Positions 1 through 7,821 of a stretch of DNA of 64,000 bases are shown here, in pieces. The stretch's first letter is position 1. Each line of letters opens with the position of its first letter. This DNA is from Saccharopolyspora ipomoeae. Its GTDB lineage: Bacteria > Actinomycetota > Actinomycetes > Mycobacteriales > Pseudonocardiaceae. The stretch is taken from positions 1 to 64,000 of the forward strand of contig NZ_JASAOF010000016.1 of NCBI RefSeq assembly GCF_029952525.1, written 5' to 3'. The position numbers and the translations under genes are program-made. A model generated the notes under the pieces. That model saw only the letters and a program-made list of their open reading frames with translations. It was not told the DNA's origin and ran no database searches.

Positions 1-2
1 TC

Positions 3-182
3 GCCACCGGTTGCCCGTTCTGCAAGGTGATGCTCTCCGACGGCGTCACGACCCGAAAGTCGGAGCAGGTCGCCAACGAGTCCGTCGAGGTCGTCGACGT
101 CGCCCAACTCCTGCTCAACGCCGTCAAGCGCGGCGACGACAAGAAGGACGGCGCCGCCGAACCCGAACCCGCCGGCAGCTGA
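3..182 (+). CDS. Fe-S (heterodisulfide reductase-like) oxidoreductase, C-terminal fragment
   Basis: Only the last 59 codons are inside the window; the gene begins to the left. The fragment opens with the cysteine motif TGCPFCKVMLSDGV, then VEVVDVAQLLLNAV, and ends in a charged Lys/Asp and Glu/Pro tail. That arrangement is typical of the last cysteine-rich segment of actinobacterial Fe-S oxidoreductases of the mycobacterial Rv0338c (EtfD) type, membrane-linked proteins thought to pass electrons from ETF to the quinone pool during fatty-acid oxidation. The role is family knowledge; only the tail is seen. A strong hairpin follows the stop codon at once. Confidence 0.75.
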   Translation, partial: ATGCPFCKVMLSDGVTTRKSEQVANESVEVVDVAQLLLNAVKRGDDKKDGAAEPEPAGS

Positions 183-194
183 CCGAAAAACGCT

Positions 195-226
195 GAAGGG
201 CGCCTCCCCCCCGGGAGGCGCCCTTC
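195..226. terminator. Strong hairpin terminator
   Basis: Perfect 14-bp stem (GAAGGGCGCCTCCC with its complement, 195-208 and 213-226) and a 4-nt loop, 12 bases after the stop of the Fe-S protein and 8 bases from the end of the convergent DUF397 gene. It is followed by TTCGTCTTC, so it probably ends transcripts from both sides. Confidence 0.85.
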
Positions 227-233
227 TTCGTCT

Positions 234-422
234 TCAGCCGTCGTCGAGGGAGGTTAAGAACCGCCGCCAGGAATCAACGGGGAAGGCCAGAACCCCGGTG
301 TCCGGGCTTTTGGAGTCCCTCACCGCGACGCCCTCTTCGAGGAACGCGACCTCAACGCACGCTGCGTCGTTGCCGCCAACGCTGCGACTACTCTTGCGCC
401 ACCTGGCTTTCGTGAGATCCAT
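234..422 (-). CDS. DUF397 domain small protein
   Basis: A 62-residue protein with the DUF397 signature: W-R-K-S-S-R-S near the start (residues 8-14), then an acidic CVEVAF strand, AVRDSK, and a final FLTSL. Its start lies 35 bases inside the end of the upstream XRE gene, so the two are co-transcribed and probably translationally coupled. In actinomycetes such proteins are encoded beside WhiJ-type XRE regulators and are thought to work with them, possibly as antagonists. Biochemical function is not established. Family assignment is firm, role is inference. Confidence 0.85.
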   Translation of the reverse strand: MDLTKARWRKSSRSVGGNDAACVEVAFLEEGVAVRDSKSPDTGVLAFPVDSWRRFLTSLDDG

Positions 423-1245
423 GCTCAGCCTCCGCTAGCTCTCGGAGCCGTACGACCGAGTCCGCGCAGTTCAACGCCGCGGCTCTCAAGCGCTCGAAGG
501 TCAGCGTAGCCCGCTGGACGGTTGCCGGATTTTCGATGTGAACCGAGCCCGAGGCGTGCTCGACGTAAAGAACATCGAGATCGTCCGGGTCTGGATAGCT
601 GAGCAGCACGAAGGATCCCTCCAAGCCGCGAGCAAGTCCAAGCCTGATCGGCAGCACCCGAATGGTCACCGTGCTCAGCTCGGCGAGCTCAACGAGCCGC
701 AGCAACTGCCTGCGCATGACGTCCGCTCCACCAATGGGCCTGAGGAGCGCGGACTCCTCGATGACCGCCTCGTAGGTCATCTGGCTGAGCCGCTCTTTGC
801 GTCGCATGCGCGCGGCAGTGATCTGGGGAAGGCGGTCGAGTTCCACAGATCCACCACCAACGAACAGCTCTCGCGCGTACTCCTCGGTCTGGAAGATGCC
901 CGGTACAACCCCGAGCTGCCACTCACGGACAGCAACAGCTTCTTCTTCCAAGTCGTAGTAGCCGCGACTCGTAATGCCGTACGCGTGCCACCACGGCTTG
1001 GCCTTCGCCGACCTGGCGAGATCGACCAGTCCCGGGTCGTAGGCGTCGTAGAGGTCCATCATCGAGCGCACCTCGTGCACGGAGGTGGCGACCTCGCCGG
1101 TCTCCTTGCGGCTGAGGGCACTTGTCGACATGTCGAGCGCAGCGGCGGCCTGCTCCTGGGTGAGCCCGGCGTCCTCGCGCAACCGCCGTATCCGGCGCGC
1201 GAGCCGACGCCGCCGAAAGGTGGGGCTGGTGCGCACGAATTCCAT
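388..1245 (-). CDS. XRE-family regulator with DUF5753 domain (WhiJ-like)
   Basis: A 285-residue protein. Residues about 14-70 form a Cro/C1-type helix-turn-helix (LARRIRRLREDAGLTQEQAA, then STSALSRKETGE). Residues about 95-270 match the DUF5753 ligand/partner domain, with the typical WQLGVVPGIFQTEEYARE segment and the RPIG/RVLPIRLG strands. It is followed by a DUF397 gene that overlaps it by 35 bases, the standard WhiJ-type pair of actinomycetes, which modulates development or secondary metabolism by repression. The start at 1245 has little ribosome binding site, and an inverted repeat lies just upstream. Confidence 0.88.
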   Translation of the reverse strand: MEFVRTSPTFRRRRLARRIRRLREDAGLTQEQAAAALDMSTSALSRKETGEVATSVHEVRSMMDLYDAYDPGLVDLARSAKAKPWWHAYGITSRGYYDLEEEAVAVREWQLGVVPGIFQTEEYARELFVGGGSVELDRLPQITAARMRRKERLSQMTYEAVIEESALLRPIGGADVMRRQLLRLVELAELSTVTIRVLPIRLGLARGLEGSFVLLSYPDPDDLDVLYVEHASGSVHIENPATVQRATLTFERLRAAALNCADSVVRLRELAEAEHGSHESQVAQE

Positions 1246-1254
1246 GATCGTAGC

Positions 1255-1277
1255 GGGAACCCGGAACCGGGATTCCC
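1255..1277. promoter_or_regulatory. Inverted repeat upstream of the XRE gene, possible operator
   Basis: GGGAACCCGG, AA, then CCGGGATTCCC: an imperfect 10-bp inverted repeat 9 bases upstream of the XRE start codon, in the short divergent gap with the next gene. Its place fits autoregulation by the XRE protein or an mRNA leader hairpin. No binding evidence can be read from sequence. Confidence 0.35.
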
Positions 1278-1324
1278 GATTGCGGTGATCCCATTGGGGG
1301 ACTCCCGCCCGGACCCTCTACGCA

Positions 1325-1540
1325 ATGACACCGAGGATCTCCGGCCTGGCCGAGAAGAACATCGACGGGACTCCGGACCCCGACCACGTGCGGCTCTGGG
1401 GCATGGACCTGGAGACGAGAGCCGTTCTGTACTGGCGGGAGCAGGGCAAGAGCCAGTTTGCGGTCTTCGACACGGTCGAGAGCGCCGACGAGCGCTTCGG
1501 CCGACTCTTCGACCTCGCGCTCTACTTCCCGCAGCCCTGA
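1325..1540 (+). CDS. Small conserved-looking hypothetical protein
   Basis: A 71-residue acidic protein with coding-like codon use, transcribed away from the XRE regulator and ending just before a strong bidirectional terminator. It has no signal peptide or membrane segment. The sequence (DPDHVRLWGMDLETRAVLYW, then FAVFDTVESADERFGRLF) suggests a small alpha/beta fold. I do not recognise the family. There is no clear ribosome binding site upstream of the ATG, so translation may be from a short or leaderless transcript. Position next to a WhiJ-type pair suggests it belongs to that module. Confidence 0.6.
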   Translation: MTPRISGLAEKNIDGTPDPDHVRLWGMDLETRAVLYWREQGKSQFAVFDTVESADERFGRLFDLALYFPQP

Positions 1541-1545
1541 GAAGT

Positions 1546-1586
1546 GATCGAGGGCCGTTCCCCACCCGCGGGAACGGCCCTCGATC
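1546..1586. terminator. Bidirectional hairpin terminator
   Basis: Perfect 17-bp stem (GATCGAGGGCCGTTCCC at 1546-1562 with its complement at 1570-1586) between the convergent ends of the small hypothetical gene and the sugar porter gene. Confidence 0.88.
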
Positions 1587-1601
1587 GGCTGGCTGGAGGG
1601 A

Positions 1602-3005
1602 TCAGCTGCCCATCTCCTCCAGGGAGCGGCCGTTGGTCTCCTTCAGGTACTTGACCACGAACACCACCGACAGCGCCGCGAACGCCGCGTAGATGAAGTA
1701 CGTGACCGGCAGGTTCCAGTCCCGCATGCTCGGGAAGGACACCGTCACCAGCCAGTTCGCGATCCAGTTCGTCGCGGTGCCCAGCGCCAGGGCCGCAGCG
1801 CGGATGCGAGCCGGGAACATCTCGCCCAGCAGCACCCACATCACGACGCCCCACGAGGCGGCGAAGAACAGCACGAACGCGCTCGCCGAGATCAGCGCGA
1901 CGACACCCCACTGCGCGGGCAGCACGGCGTCCTCGCCGACGACCTGGGCGAAGCTGAAGGCCCAGCCGGTCACGGCCAGCGAGACCGTCATGCCGACCGA
2001 ACCGATGATCAGCAGCGGCTTGCGGCCGATCTTGTCGACCAGCGCGATCGCCACCAACGTGCCGATGATGTTCACGATCGACGTGAACAGGCTCAGCAGC
2101 AGCGAGCTCTCCTCGTTGATGCCGACCGAGTGCCACAGCGACGACGAGTAGTAGAAGATCACGTTGATGCCGACGAACTGCTGCAACGCCGCGATGGCCA
2201 TGCCGACCCAGACGATCGGCAGCACGCCGAACTTGCCGCGCAGGTCGCTCAGCTTCGGCTTCGTCTCGCCCAGGGCCGCCTGGATCTCGCCGATCTTGCC
2301 GTCGACGTCACCGGGCTCGATCTTGGTCAGCACCTCGCGCGCCCGGTCGACCTTGCCCGCGGCCACCAGGTAGCGCGGGGACTCGGGGATCGAGGAGGCG
2401 ACGATCAGGTAGACCACGGCCGGGATCGCGGCCACGCCCAGCATCCACTGCCACGCCTGGATCGGCCCCAGCATCCCGGAGGCGCTGCCGCCCGCGAACG
2501 CCGCCAGGGCGTAGTTGACCAGCTGCGACACGGCGATGCCGAGCACGATCGCCAACTGCTGCAACGAGGCGAGCCTGCCCCGGTACTCAGCGGGTGCCAC
2601 CTCGGCGATGTAGGCCGGGGCGATCACCGAGGCGATGCCGATCGCGACACCGCCGACCACGCGCCAGATCGCCAGGTCCCAGATCGCGAAGGGAACGGCC
2701 GAGCCGATGGCGCTGATGATGAACAGCACGGCGGCGACCTGCATGACCCGGATCCGGCCGATCCGGTCCGCCAGACCACCGGCGATGCCGGCACCGACGG
2801 CCGACCCCAGCAGCGCCGACGACACGGTCAGACCGGTCATCGCCGAGCCGACGCCGAAGTGCTCCTGGATCGCGTCGACGCCACCGTTGATCACGGAGGT
2901 GTCGTACCCGAACAAGAAGCCGCCGAGAGCCGCAGCCCCGGCGATCATCACCACGTGCCCGAGCTTGGCGGTTCCGCCCGAGGCACGCGACTGCAATGCG
3001 GACAT
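1602..3005 (-). CDS. MFS sugar porter (sugar:H+ symporter family)
   Basis: A 467-residue membrane protein with twelve predicted helices and the sugar porter family signatures: GGFLFGYDTSVINGG in helix 1, GLADRIGR after helix 2, PAYIAEVAPAEYRGRL after helix 4, PESPRYLV at the end of the N-half, and a second DKIGRKPLL loop. It should import a hexose or pentose with protons; the substrate cannot be told from sequence. The start is supported by GGGAG five bases before the ATG. It stands alone, with a strong terminator downstream and a 472-base upstream region. Confidence 0.88.
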   Translation of the reverse strand: MSALQSRASGGTAKLGHVVMIAGAAALGGFLFGYDTSVINGGVDAIQEHFGVGSAMTGLTVSSALLGSAVGAGIAGGLADRIGRIRVMQVAAVLFIISAIGSAVPFAIWDLAIWRVVGGVAIGIASVIAPAYIAEVAPAEYRGRLASLQQLAIVLGIAVSQLVNYALAAFAGGSASGMLGPIQAWQWMLGVAAIPAVVYLIVASSIPESPRYLVAAGKVDRAREVLTKIEPGDVDGKIGEIQAALGETKPKLSDLRGKFGVLPIVWVGMAIAALQQFVGINVIFYYSSSLWHSVGINEESSLLLSLFTSIVNIIGTLVAIALVDKIGRKPLLIIGSVGMTVSLAVTGWAFSFAQVVGEDAVLPAQWGVVALISASAFVLFFAASWGVVMWVLLGEMFPARIRAAALALGTATNWIANWLVTVSFPSMRDWNLPVTYFIYAAFAALSVVFVVKYLKETNGRSLEEMGS

Positions 3006-3477
3006 CGATTCTCCCGCTTGCCCACACGCCGATCCGCCCCGTTGCGGGATCGTTCCAGAGCGCCGGGCGTCGGGGATCGTAAGTTCTTAACCCCGCACTT
3101 GCCTTGCTCGATTCAGGGTGATTTGCTTCACGCCGCAAGAATCCGCAGGCAACAGCCCTTACCTGGCAAAACGTCACATTCCCTGGGAACGCGAACAGTT
3201 ACCAACCGGTTCCCCACCGCGCTCGCGACCACCCCTGAGCGCACGAACGCGCACGATCACCGACAGCATCCACCTCCGCCCCGCGCTCCAGCCGTCGGCG
3301 ACCGGTCACGGTGACAACGTCCGTTGGCAGTGGACAGTTTTAGCCATAACTATCCGGACAAAAGGGATCTTGATCATGGGTGATTATGGCTAAAACTGTC
3401 CACTGCCGCGGCGAGCACCTCACGGGACCACCGCTCCGCGACGGAGGTCGGGGCGTGGGGTCGGGGCGTGGGGTCGC
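3006..3477. other. Intergenic region between the sugar porter and dcd
   Basis: 472 bases without a supported gene. The half next to the sugar porter (about 3010-3200) is comparatively AT-rich and should hold its promoter. The half next to dcd holds palindromic repeat family 1, copy A. No RNA gene was recognised. Confidence 0.6.
3326..3407. repeat. Dispersed palindromic repeat family 1, copy A
   Basis: Perfect 24-bp inverted repeat (3326-3349 and 3384-3407; outer part GGCAGTGGACAG, inner part TTTTAGCCATAA) around a 34-base centre that holds TATCCGGACAAAAGGG and TTGATCATGG. Two other copies occur at 28290-28363 (centre inverted) and 57971-58041. Copy A lies 71 bases downstream of the dcd stop codon. 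It could act as a terminator or 3'-end stabiliser, or be a small non-autonomous mobile element; neither is proved. Confidence 0.85.
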
Positions 3478-4059
3478 TCAGCGGCGGGTGTCGGTGACCT
3501 TGAAGTTGAGGTAGGCGCGGGAGGACGTCGGACCGCGCTGCCCCTGGTAGCGGGAACCCGCTTCCTTCGAGCCGTACGGGAAGTCCGCGGGGCTGGACAG
3601 CCGCAGCAGGCACAGCTGCCCGATCTTCATCCCCGGCCACAGGGTGATCGGCAGGTTCGCGACGTTCGACAGCTCCAGCGTGATGTGCCCGCTGAACCCG
3701 GGGTCGATGAACCCGGCCGTGGAGTGCGTCAGCAGTCCGAGCCGCCCCAGCGACGACTTGCCCTCCAGCCGGCTGGCCAGGTCGTCGGGCAGCTTCACCG
3801 CCTCGAACGTCGACCCCAGCACGAACTCGCCCGGGTGCAGCACGAACGGCTCGCCCTCGGGCGTCTCAACCAGCGACGTCAGCTCGTCCTGCTGCTTCGA
3901 CGGGTCGATGTGGGTGTACCGGGTGTTGTCGAAGACCCGGAAGTAGCGGTCCAGCCGCACGTCGATGCTCGACGGCTGGATCATCGAGGGGTCGAACGGA
4001 TCCAGTTCGAGGCGTCCCTCGTCCAGCTCTTTACGCAGGTCCCGATCACTCAGCAGCAC
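3478..4059 (-). CDS. dcd: dCTP deaminase (likely bifunctional dCTP deaminase/dUTPase)
   Basis: A 193-residue protein that makes dUMP precursors for thymidylate synthesis. It closely follows the mycobacterial bifunctional Dcd, which converts dCTP to dUMP directly: MLLSDRDL at the start, [10 protein letters not shown], the KQQDELTSL segment, the catalytic [20 protein letters not shown], and the C-terminal [15 protein letters not shown] lid. The open frame runs further upstream, but that extension would read through the tRNA gene; the GTG at 4059 gives the family's standard start. A tRNA-Gly gene is divergent from it. Confidence 0.95.
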   Translation of the reverse strand: MLLSDRDLRKELDEGRLELDPFDPSMIQPSSIDVRLDRYFRVFDNTRYTHIDPSKQQDELTSLVETPEGEPFVLHPGEFVLGSTFEAVKLPDDLASRLEGKSSLGRLGLLTHSTAGFIDPGFSGHITLELSNVANLPITLWPGMKIGQLCLLRLSSPADFPYGSKEAGSRYQGQRGPTSSRAYLNFKVTDTRR

Positions 4060-4149
4060 GACACAAGGGTATCGGGAGCCTATGTCGATCTTGCCCGCCC
4101 ACCGTGCTAATCTACGCACCGTCGGACGGAGTACACCGTCACGACCGCT

Positions 4150-4223
4150 GCGGATGTAGTTCAATGGTAGAACATCAGCTTCCCAAGCTGAGAACGCGGG
4201 TTCGATTCCCGTCATCCGCTCCA
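4150..4223 (+). tRNA. tRNA-Gly (anticodon CCC)
   Basis: Full cloverleaf: acceptor GCGGATG (4150-4156) pairs with CATCCGC (4213-4219), D arm TTCAATGGTAGAA, anticodon stem TCAGC/GCTGA with loop TTCCCAA (anticodon 4182-4184), T arm CGGGTTCGATTCCCG, and encoded CCA at 4221-4223. It reads GGG glycine codons. Confidence 0.96.
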
Positions 4224-4228
4224 ACTCC

Positions 4229-4271
4229 CGAAGGCCCAGGTCAGAAGCGCACAGCTTCGCCTGGGCCTTCG
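4229..4271. terminator. Hairpin terminator after tRNA-Gly
   Basis: 12-bp perfect stem (CGAAGGCCCAGG at 4229-4240, complement at 4260-4271) that begins five bases after the CCA of tRNA-Gly. Confidence 0.8.
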
Positions 4272-4300
4272 TTGTCGGGCCAGTTCCCTAGGCTCGCCTG

Positions 4301-4774
4301 ATGGCGGAAACACATGGTTACGACGTGTCGATCGAGTGGACCGGCAACCTCGGGACCGGCACCGACGGCTACCGCACCTTCAGCCGCTCGCACGAGATCC
4401 TCGCCGAGGGGAAAGCACCGATCGCGGCCTCGGCGGACCCGGCGTTCCGGGGCGATCGGTCCCGCTGGAACCCGGAAGAACTGCTGGTCGCGACGGTCGC
4501 CCAGTGCCACATGCTCTGGTACCTCCACCTCTGCGCGAACGCCGGCATCACGGTCATCGACTACGAGGACGACGCCCACGGCGTCATGACGATGGACGAG
4601 CACGGGGGAGGCGGCCAGCTGACCGAGGTCACCCTCCGCCCCCGGGTGACCGTCACCGACCCCGCCACGATCGACGAGGCCAACGCCCTGCACTCGAAGA
4701 TCCACGAGGTCTGCTTCATCGCCCGCTCGGTCAACTTCCCCATCCACCACCAACCCGAAGCCCACGTGCTCTGA
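4301..4774 (+). CDS. OsmC/Ohr family peroxiredoxin-like protein
   Basis: A 157-residue OsmC-fold protein. The two redox cysteines of the family are visible in QCHMLWYLHLC and in HEVCFIARSVNFPI, with WNPEELLVATVAQC leading into the first. These enzymes reduce organic hydroperoxides with the cysteine pair. A TAGGCT element sits just six bases before the ATG, which fits a leaderless transcript. It is convergent with the next gene, two bases from its stop. Which OsmC subfamily it belongs to, and its reductant, cannot be told here. Confidence 0.88.
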   Translation: MAETHGYDVSIEWTGNLGTGTDGYRTFSRSHEILAEGKAPIAASADPAFRGDRSRWNPEELLVATVAQCHMLWYLHLCANAGITVIDYEDDAHGVMTMDEHGGGGQLTEVTLRPRVTVTDPATIDEANALHSKIHEVCFIARSVNFPIHHQPEAHVL

Positions 4775-4776
4775 CC

Positions 4777-5232
4777 TCAAGCGGAAGAGGCCTCGGTCAG
4801 GGCGATCATCGGCAGGGTCGTTCCGATCGGGGCTTCGAGGGTCTTCTCGAAGAAGGGGCGGAGGCGGGCCCAGGCCTTGGGGTGCCGGGTCTCGTAGCGG
4901 CGGAGGGTGGCGGCGACTTCCTCGGCGGTGAGTCTGCGGGCCGTGACCGGGATGCGCGTGCGGGTGCCGATCGAGACGTGGGCGTTCGGGTGGGCGTCGA
5001 GGTTGCGCAGCCACTGGGTGCGCTCGCCGAACCCGGCGGCCAGCACGTAGCCGGTGTCCGTCCGGTCCACGACCTCCAGGACCGCGTAGCGAGGTTGACC
5101 GGACTTCCGGCCGACGTGCTCCAGCATGAGCAGCCGAGACCCGAACACCACGCCCAGGCGGGCGCGGAACAGCCAGATGGGCGCGCGGACGAGCCACCTG
5201 GTGCGCAGCAACTTCACCGCCAGATCCGTCAT
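4777..5232 (-). CDS. Deazaflavin (F420)-dependent nitroreductase family protein
   Basis: A 151-residue protein of the Ddn/FDOR-A type: LLMLEHVGRKSGQPRYAVLE is the split beta-barrel segment that binds the cofactor, followed by GYVLAAGFGERTQWLRNL and HVSIGTRTRIPVTARRL. Such enzymes use reduced F420 to reduce quinones, nitro compounds or other small molecules. The ATG at 5232 is chosen over a longer frame because a GGGGGG ribosome binding site precedes it and the family begins there. It is divergent from the methyltransferase gene at 5336. Confidence 0.85.
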   Translation of the reverse strand: MTDLAVKLLRTRWLVRAPIWLFRARLGVVFGSRLLMLEHVGRKSGQPRYAVLEVVDRTDTGYVLAAGFGERTQWLRNLDAHPNAHVSIGTRTRIPVTARRLTAEEVAATLRRYETRHPKAWARLRPFFEKTLEAPIGTTLPMIALTEASSA

Positions 5233-5335
5233 CCCCCCAGCAGAGCACAGCTTCCGCGCCGCTGTCCGGGAAAATCGGTCGACAGAGCTGGGAAGATGTT
5301 CCGGTTCCGATACGAGCTGATCTTGGGGGGAGAGC

Positions 5336-5989
5336 ATGGATCCGCGGGATGCCGATGCGAGCCGCTTCGCCGGTGAGGCCCTGGCCAACGGCGAGCCGAC
5401 GGGGTGGTTCGAGCCGCTCTACGCCGCCGCGTCCGGCGGCCAGGCCGTCGTGCCGTGGGACATCCCGGTGCCGCACGCCTTGCTGCCCGAGTGGGGGCGC
5501 GAGGTCGACGGCTCCGGCCGTTCAGCCCTCGTGGTGGGCTGCGGGTACGGGCGCGACGCCGAGTTCCTCGCCTCGCTGGGATTCCGGACCACGGCGTTCG
5601 ACATCTCCGCGACCGCGATCCGCGAGGCACGCCGGCGCCACCCCGGCTCCGACGTCGAGTACGTGACGGCCGACCTGCTGAACCCGCCCGCCGAGTGGAT
5701 CGGCGCGTTCGACCTCGTGCTGGAGTCGATCACTGTGCAGTCGATGCCGCCGTCGCTGCGCGCCGAGGCCACCGAGCGCGTCGCCGGCATGGTCGCGCCC
5801 GGCGGCGAACTGCTGGTCATCTCGGGCATCCGCGAGGAGGGCGTGGAGGTGGACGGACCGCCGTGGCCGCTGACCCGCGGCGAGATCGACGCGTTCGCCA
5901 CCGGAGGGCTGCGGCCGGAGAAGATCGAGCGGTTGCCGCTTCCGGCGAACCCGGAGACGAGTTCGTGGCGGGCGCTCTTCACCCGTTAG
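5336..5989 (+). CDS. Class I SAM methyltransferase, TPMT-like
   Basis: A 217-residue soluble enzyme. Motif I is ALVVGCGYGRDAEFLA (about residues 63-78), followed by FDIS and a DLVLESITVQSMP segment, then PGGELLVISG. The VxGCGxGxD form of motif I and the N-terminal WF/VPWDIPVPH region resemble thiopurine S-methyltransferase-like proteins, which methylate small thiols or halides. The real acceptor is unknown. The ribosome binding site GGGGGGAGAG lies before the ATG. The gene is divergent from the F420 reductase. Confidence 0.82.
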   Translation: MDPRDADASRFAGEALANGEPTGWFEPLYAAASGGQAVVPWDIPVPHALLPEWGREVDGSGRSALVVGCGYGRDAEFLASLGFRTTAFDISATAIREARRRHPGSDVEYVTADLLNPPAEWIGAFDLVLESITVQSMPPSLRAEATERVAGMVAPGGELLVISGIREEGVEVDGPPWPLTRGEIDAFATGGLRPEKIERLPLPANPETSSWRALFTR

Positions 5990-6080
5990 AGCCCACCCGC
6001 GCGGATCGCCGCGCGAGATCCCCCGAGCGGTCACGGCCTCGGAGCTACGGTGCGCGGGTACTCGACTGAGGAGTGATCGC

Positions 6081-6173
6081 ATGGCATGGGCACAACTGGT
6101 CGCTCTGTGCGGCTCCGGCTTCCTCATCCTCGGCACCGGACTGGCCGCCTGGGTACGTCGCGACCACACCTGA
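6081..6173 (+). CDS. Possible 30-residue single-span membrane protein
   Basis: ATG at 6081 with a good ribosome binding site (GAGGAG, eight bases upstream) and a stop at 6171. The product begins MAWAQLVALC, has one hydrophobic span of about 20 residues (LVALCGSGFLILGTGLAAWV) and ends RRDHT, so the C-terminus should face the cytoplasm. It is followed at once by a hairpin terminator. Short length means it could be chance; the coupling of ribosome binding site, span and terminator argues for a real gene. Confidence 0.45.
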   Translation: MAWAQLVALCGSGFLILGTGLAAWVRRDHT

Positions 6174-6177
6174 CCCG

Positions 6178-6213
6178 CTGCTCGGCGGGCCCCCACGCGA
6201 GCCCGCCGAGCAG
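6178..6213. terminator. Hairpin terminator
   Basis: 13-bp perfect stem (CTGCTCGGCGGGC at 6178-6190, complement at 6201-6213) between the small membrane ORF and the convergent SSI gene. Confidence 0.8.
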
Positions 6214-6219
6214 GGCCCC

Positions 6220-6624
6220 TCAGAGGTCGAAGACCACGCCGGTCTTGACCTGAAGCGTGCAGCTGTTGGAGTAGGTCTGGGTGTAGCGGATCTCCTTGCC
6301 GCGCCACTTGCCCTCGATCGTGGCCGTGACCGGCTGGTGCTCCAGCGTGCAGACCTTGCCGAGGTTCGCCTGCATCGCGGTGAAGTTCCCGTTGACCTTC
6401 TCCAGCTCTTCGCACGCCTTCGCGGCGTGCTGATGGGTACCCCCGGACGGGTGACACTTGAGCTCACCGAACTTGTTCGCGGTGAGGACGTCGCTCTTCA
6501 CGGTCAGCCGCATCGTGCTGTCGGGGGCCGCGGTCGGCGCCGCGGTGGCGATCCCGGGGATGACGGCGGTTCCGGCGAGGAGCGCGGTGGCCAGGAGCAC
6601 TCGACGAGTCAGTTTCGCAAACAC
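6220..6624 (-). CDS. Secreted subtilisin inhibitor (SSI family)
   Basis: A 134-residue precursor with a Sec signal peptide (MFAKLTRR, hydrophobic core, cleavage near residue 29, ATAAP). The mature part is an SSI-type protease inhibitor: LKCHPSGGTHQHAAKACEEL, then VCTLEHQPVTAT, then SNSC, giving the four conserved cysteines (57, 71, 92, 122) for two disulfides. By alignment with SSI the reactive-site P1 residue is Leu94, which would favour subtilisin- or chymotrypsin-like proteases. The inhibitor is exported and probably protects the mycelium or regulates secreted proteases. Confidence 0.9.
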   Translation of the reverse strand: MFAKLTRRVLLATALLAGTAVIPGIATAAPTAAPDSTMRLTVKSDVLTANKFGELKCHPSGGTHQHAAKACEELEKVNGNFTAMQANLGKVCTLEHQPVTATIEGKWRGKEIRYTQTYSNSCTLQVKTGVVFDL

Positions 6625-7162
6625 CGTTCCTCAACTCTCCTGCTGCGGGAAGTCGTGACCGACTGGGAGCGAGAATCCCCGGACGGCAAAACCACTGCGC
6701 GCCAACGGTTCCTCGCGAACGCTCGGGAGGGCGGACGACTCGTCCGCGCCGGGCGATCCTCACGCTACTGCACTACCCGACGTAGCCTCATGTCACCTAA
6801 ACCAGCGACATCGCAAGGAACTTCACGCACTAGTAGTAATCGCGTCCACTGAGGACTTCTCGCTCTTGTTGTGATGTCAACGGAATTCACGTCCCGATTT
6901 CAACCGAAACCAGGACCCTGATTTCCATTGAAATCGGGCACCCCACCACCCGCAACTCAGGCGGATCAGGCGCGAGGTGCGGAACCTTCGTCTGCGGCGG
7001 CATCTTCGACCCCGACACCGGGAACCCCCTCGCCGCCTCGACCTGATGCACCTGCTCGACCCGACGCCATCGGGCCCGACCCCGCCGAATCCGACCCCGC
7101 CGTCGGGCCGCCCCCACCGATCAGCGCGTGGAGCGTCGTACCGGGCGAATAACGTGCGCCGG
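6625..7162. other. Divergent intergenic region
   Basis: 538 bases without a supported gene between the SSI gene and the methyltransferase. The part near 6780-6900 is unusually AT-rich for this chromosome (runs such as CACTAGTAGTAATCG) and probably holds the SSI promoter. Palindromic repeat family 2, copy A, lies at 6893-6938. An open frame continues upstream of the methyltransferase start, but its codons look non-coding. Confidence 0.55.
6893..6938. repeat. Dispersed palindromic repeat family 2, copy A
   Basis: 46 bases bounded by an 11-bp perfect inverted repeat (CCCGATTTCAA / TTGAAATCGGG). The right half contains GATTTCCATTGAAATC; the left half is the degenerate partner GATTTCAACCGAAACC. 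Other copies are at 31821-31866, 46829-46873 and 62859-62903. Confidence 0.8.
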
Positions 7163-7780
7163 GTGACCGACTACGCCCGCACCGCGGCCTCCTACGACCT
7201 CATCGCCGCCGACTACGCCGAGCACTTCGCAGGCGAGATCGACTCGAAGCCCCTGGACCGCTCGATGCTCACCGCCTTCGCCGAGCTCGTCTCCGGCCCG
7301 GTCCTCGACGTCGGCTGCGGCACCGGCTTCGCCACCGAGATCCTGCACCGCCACGGCGTCGACGTCTCCGGCATCGACCTCTCCGCGCAGATGCTCGACC
7401 AGTCCCGACGCCGACTCCCGGACGTCCGCTTCACCCAGGGCTCGATGACCTCGCTCGACGTCCCTCCGGGGTCGCTGGGCGGCATCGTCGCCTGGTACTC
7501 GATCATCCACACCTCACCGGAGGACCTGCCCGGCGTCTTCGCCGAGTTCCGACGAGCGCTGGCCCCGGGCGGGCACCTCCTGCTGGCCTTCCAGACCGCA
7601 GGGGACACCCTGCACCTCCCCGAGGCATTCGGCCGCCGGATCGACCTCGACTTCCTCCGCTCCGACCCCGCCGACATCGCCGGCCTCCTCACCGACGCGG
7701 ACCTCACGCCCCACGCCACCCTCGTCCGCGAACCCGAAGGCGAGCGCACACCCCACGCGTTCGTGCTGGCCCGCCGCTGA
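7163..7780 (+). CDS. Class I SAM-dependent methyltransferase
   Basis: A 205-residue enzyme of the UbiE/Methyltransf_11 type: YDLIAADYAEHF at the start, motif I VLDVGCGTGFATEIL, the acidic loop GIDLSAQMLDQSRRR, RFTQGSMTSLDVP, the IVAWYSIIHTSP post-II motif, and APGGHLLLAFQ. Acceptor unknown. The start is uncertain: GTG at 7163 (VTDYARTAASYD) fits the family, GTG at 7154 adds three residues, and the longer frame from 6977 has non-coding composition. It precedes a DinB-family gene by 41 bases, so the two may be co-transcribed. Confidence 0.82.
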   Translation: MTDYARTAASYDLIAADYAEHFAGEIDSKPLDRSMLTAFAELVSGPVLDVGCGTGFATEILHRHGVDVSGIDLSAQMLDQSRRRLPDVRFTQGSMTSLDVPPGSLGGIVAWYSIIHTSPEDLPGVFAEFRRALAPGGHLLLAFQTAGDTLHLPEAFGRRIDLDFLRSDPADIAGLLTDADLTPHATLVREPEGERTPHAFVLARR

Positions 7781-7821
7781 CAACCCCTGCCGGTGTCGGT
7801 GCGCGGTGCCAAGCTGAGCTG

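Noticed and set aside
3335..3393. A small peptide (TVLAITIRTKG...IMGDYG) read in all three family 1 repeats
   Set aside because: The reading frame is preserved simply because the repeat is; there is no consistent start codon or ribosome binding site, and the element is a palindrome.
4060..4224. A 55-codon N-terminal extension of dcd
   Set aside because: It would be translated through the antisense of tRNA-Gly and is not found in the family; GTG 4059 gives the known start.
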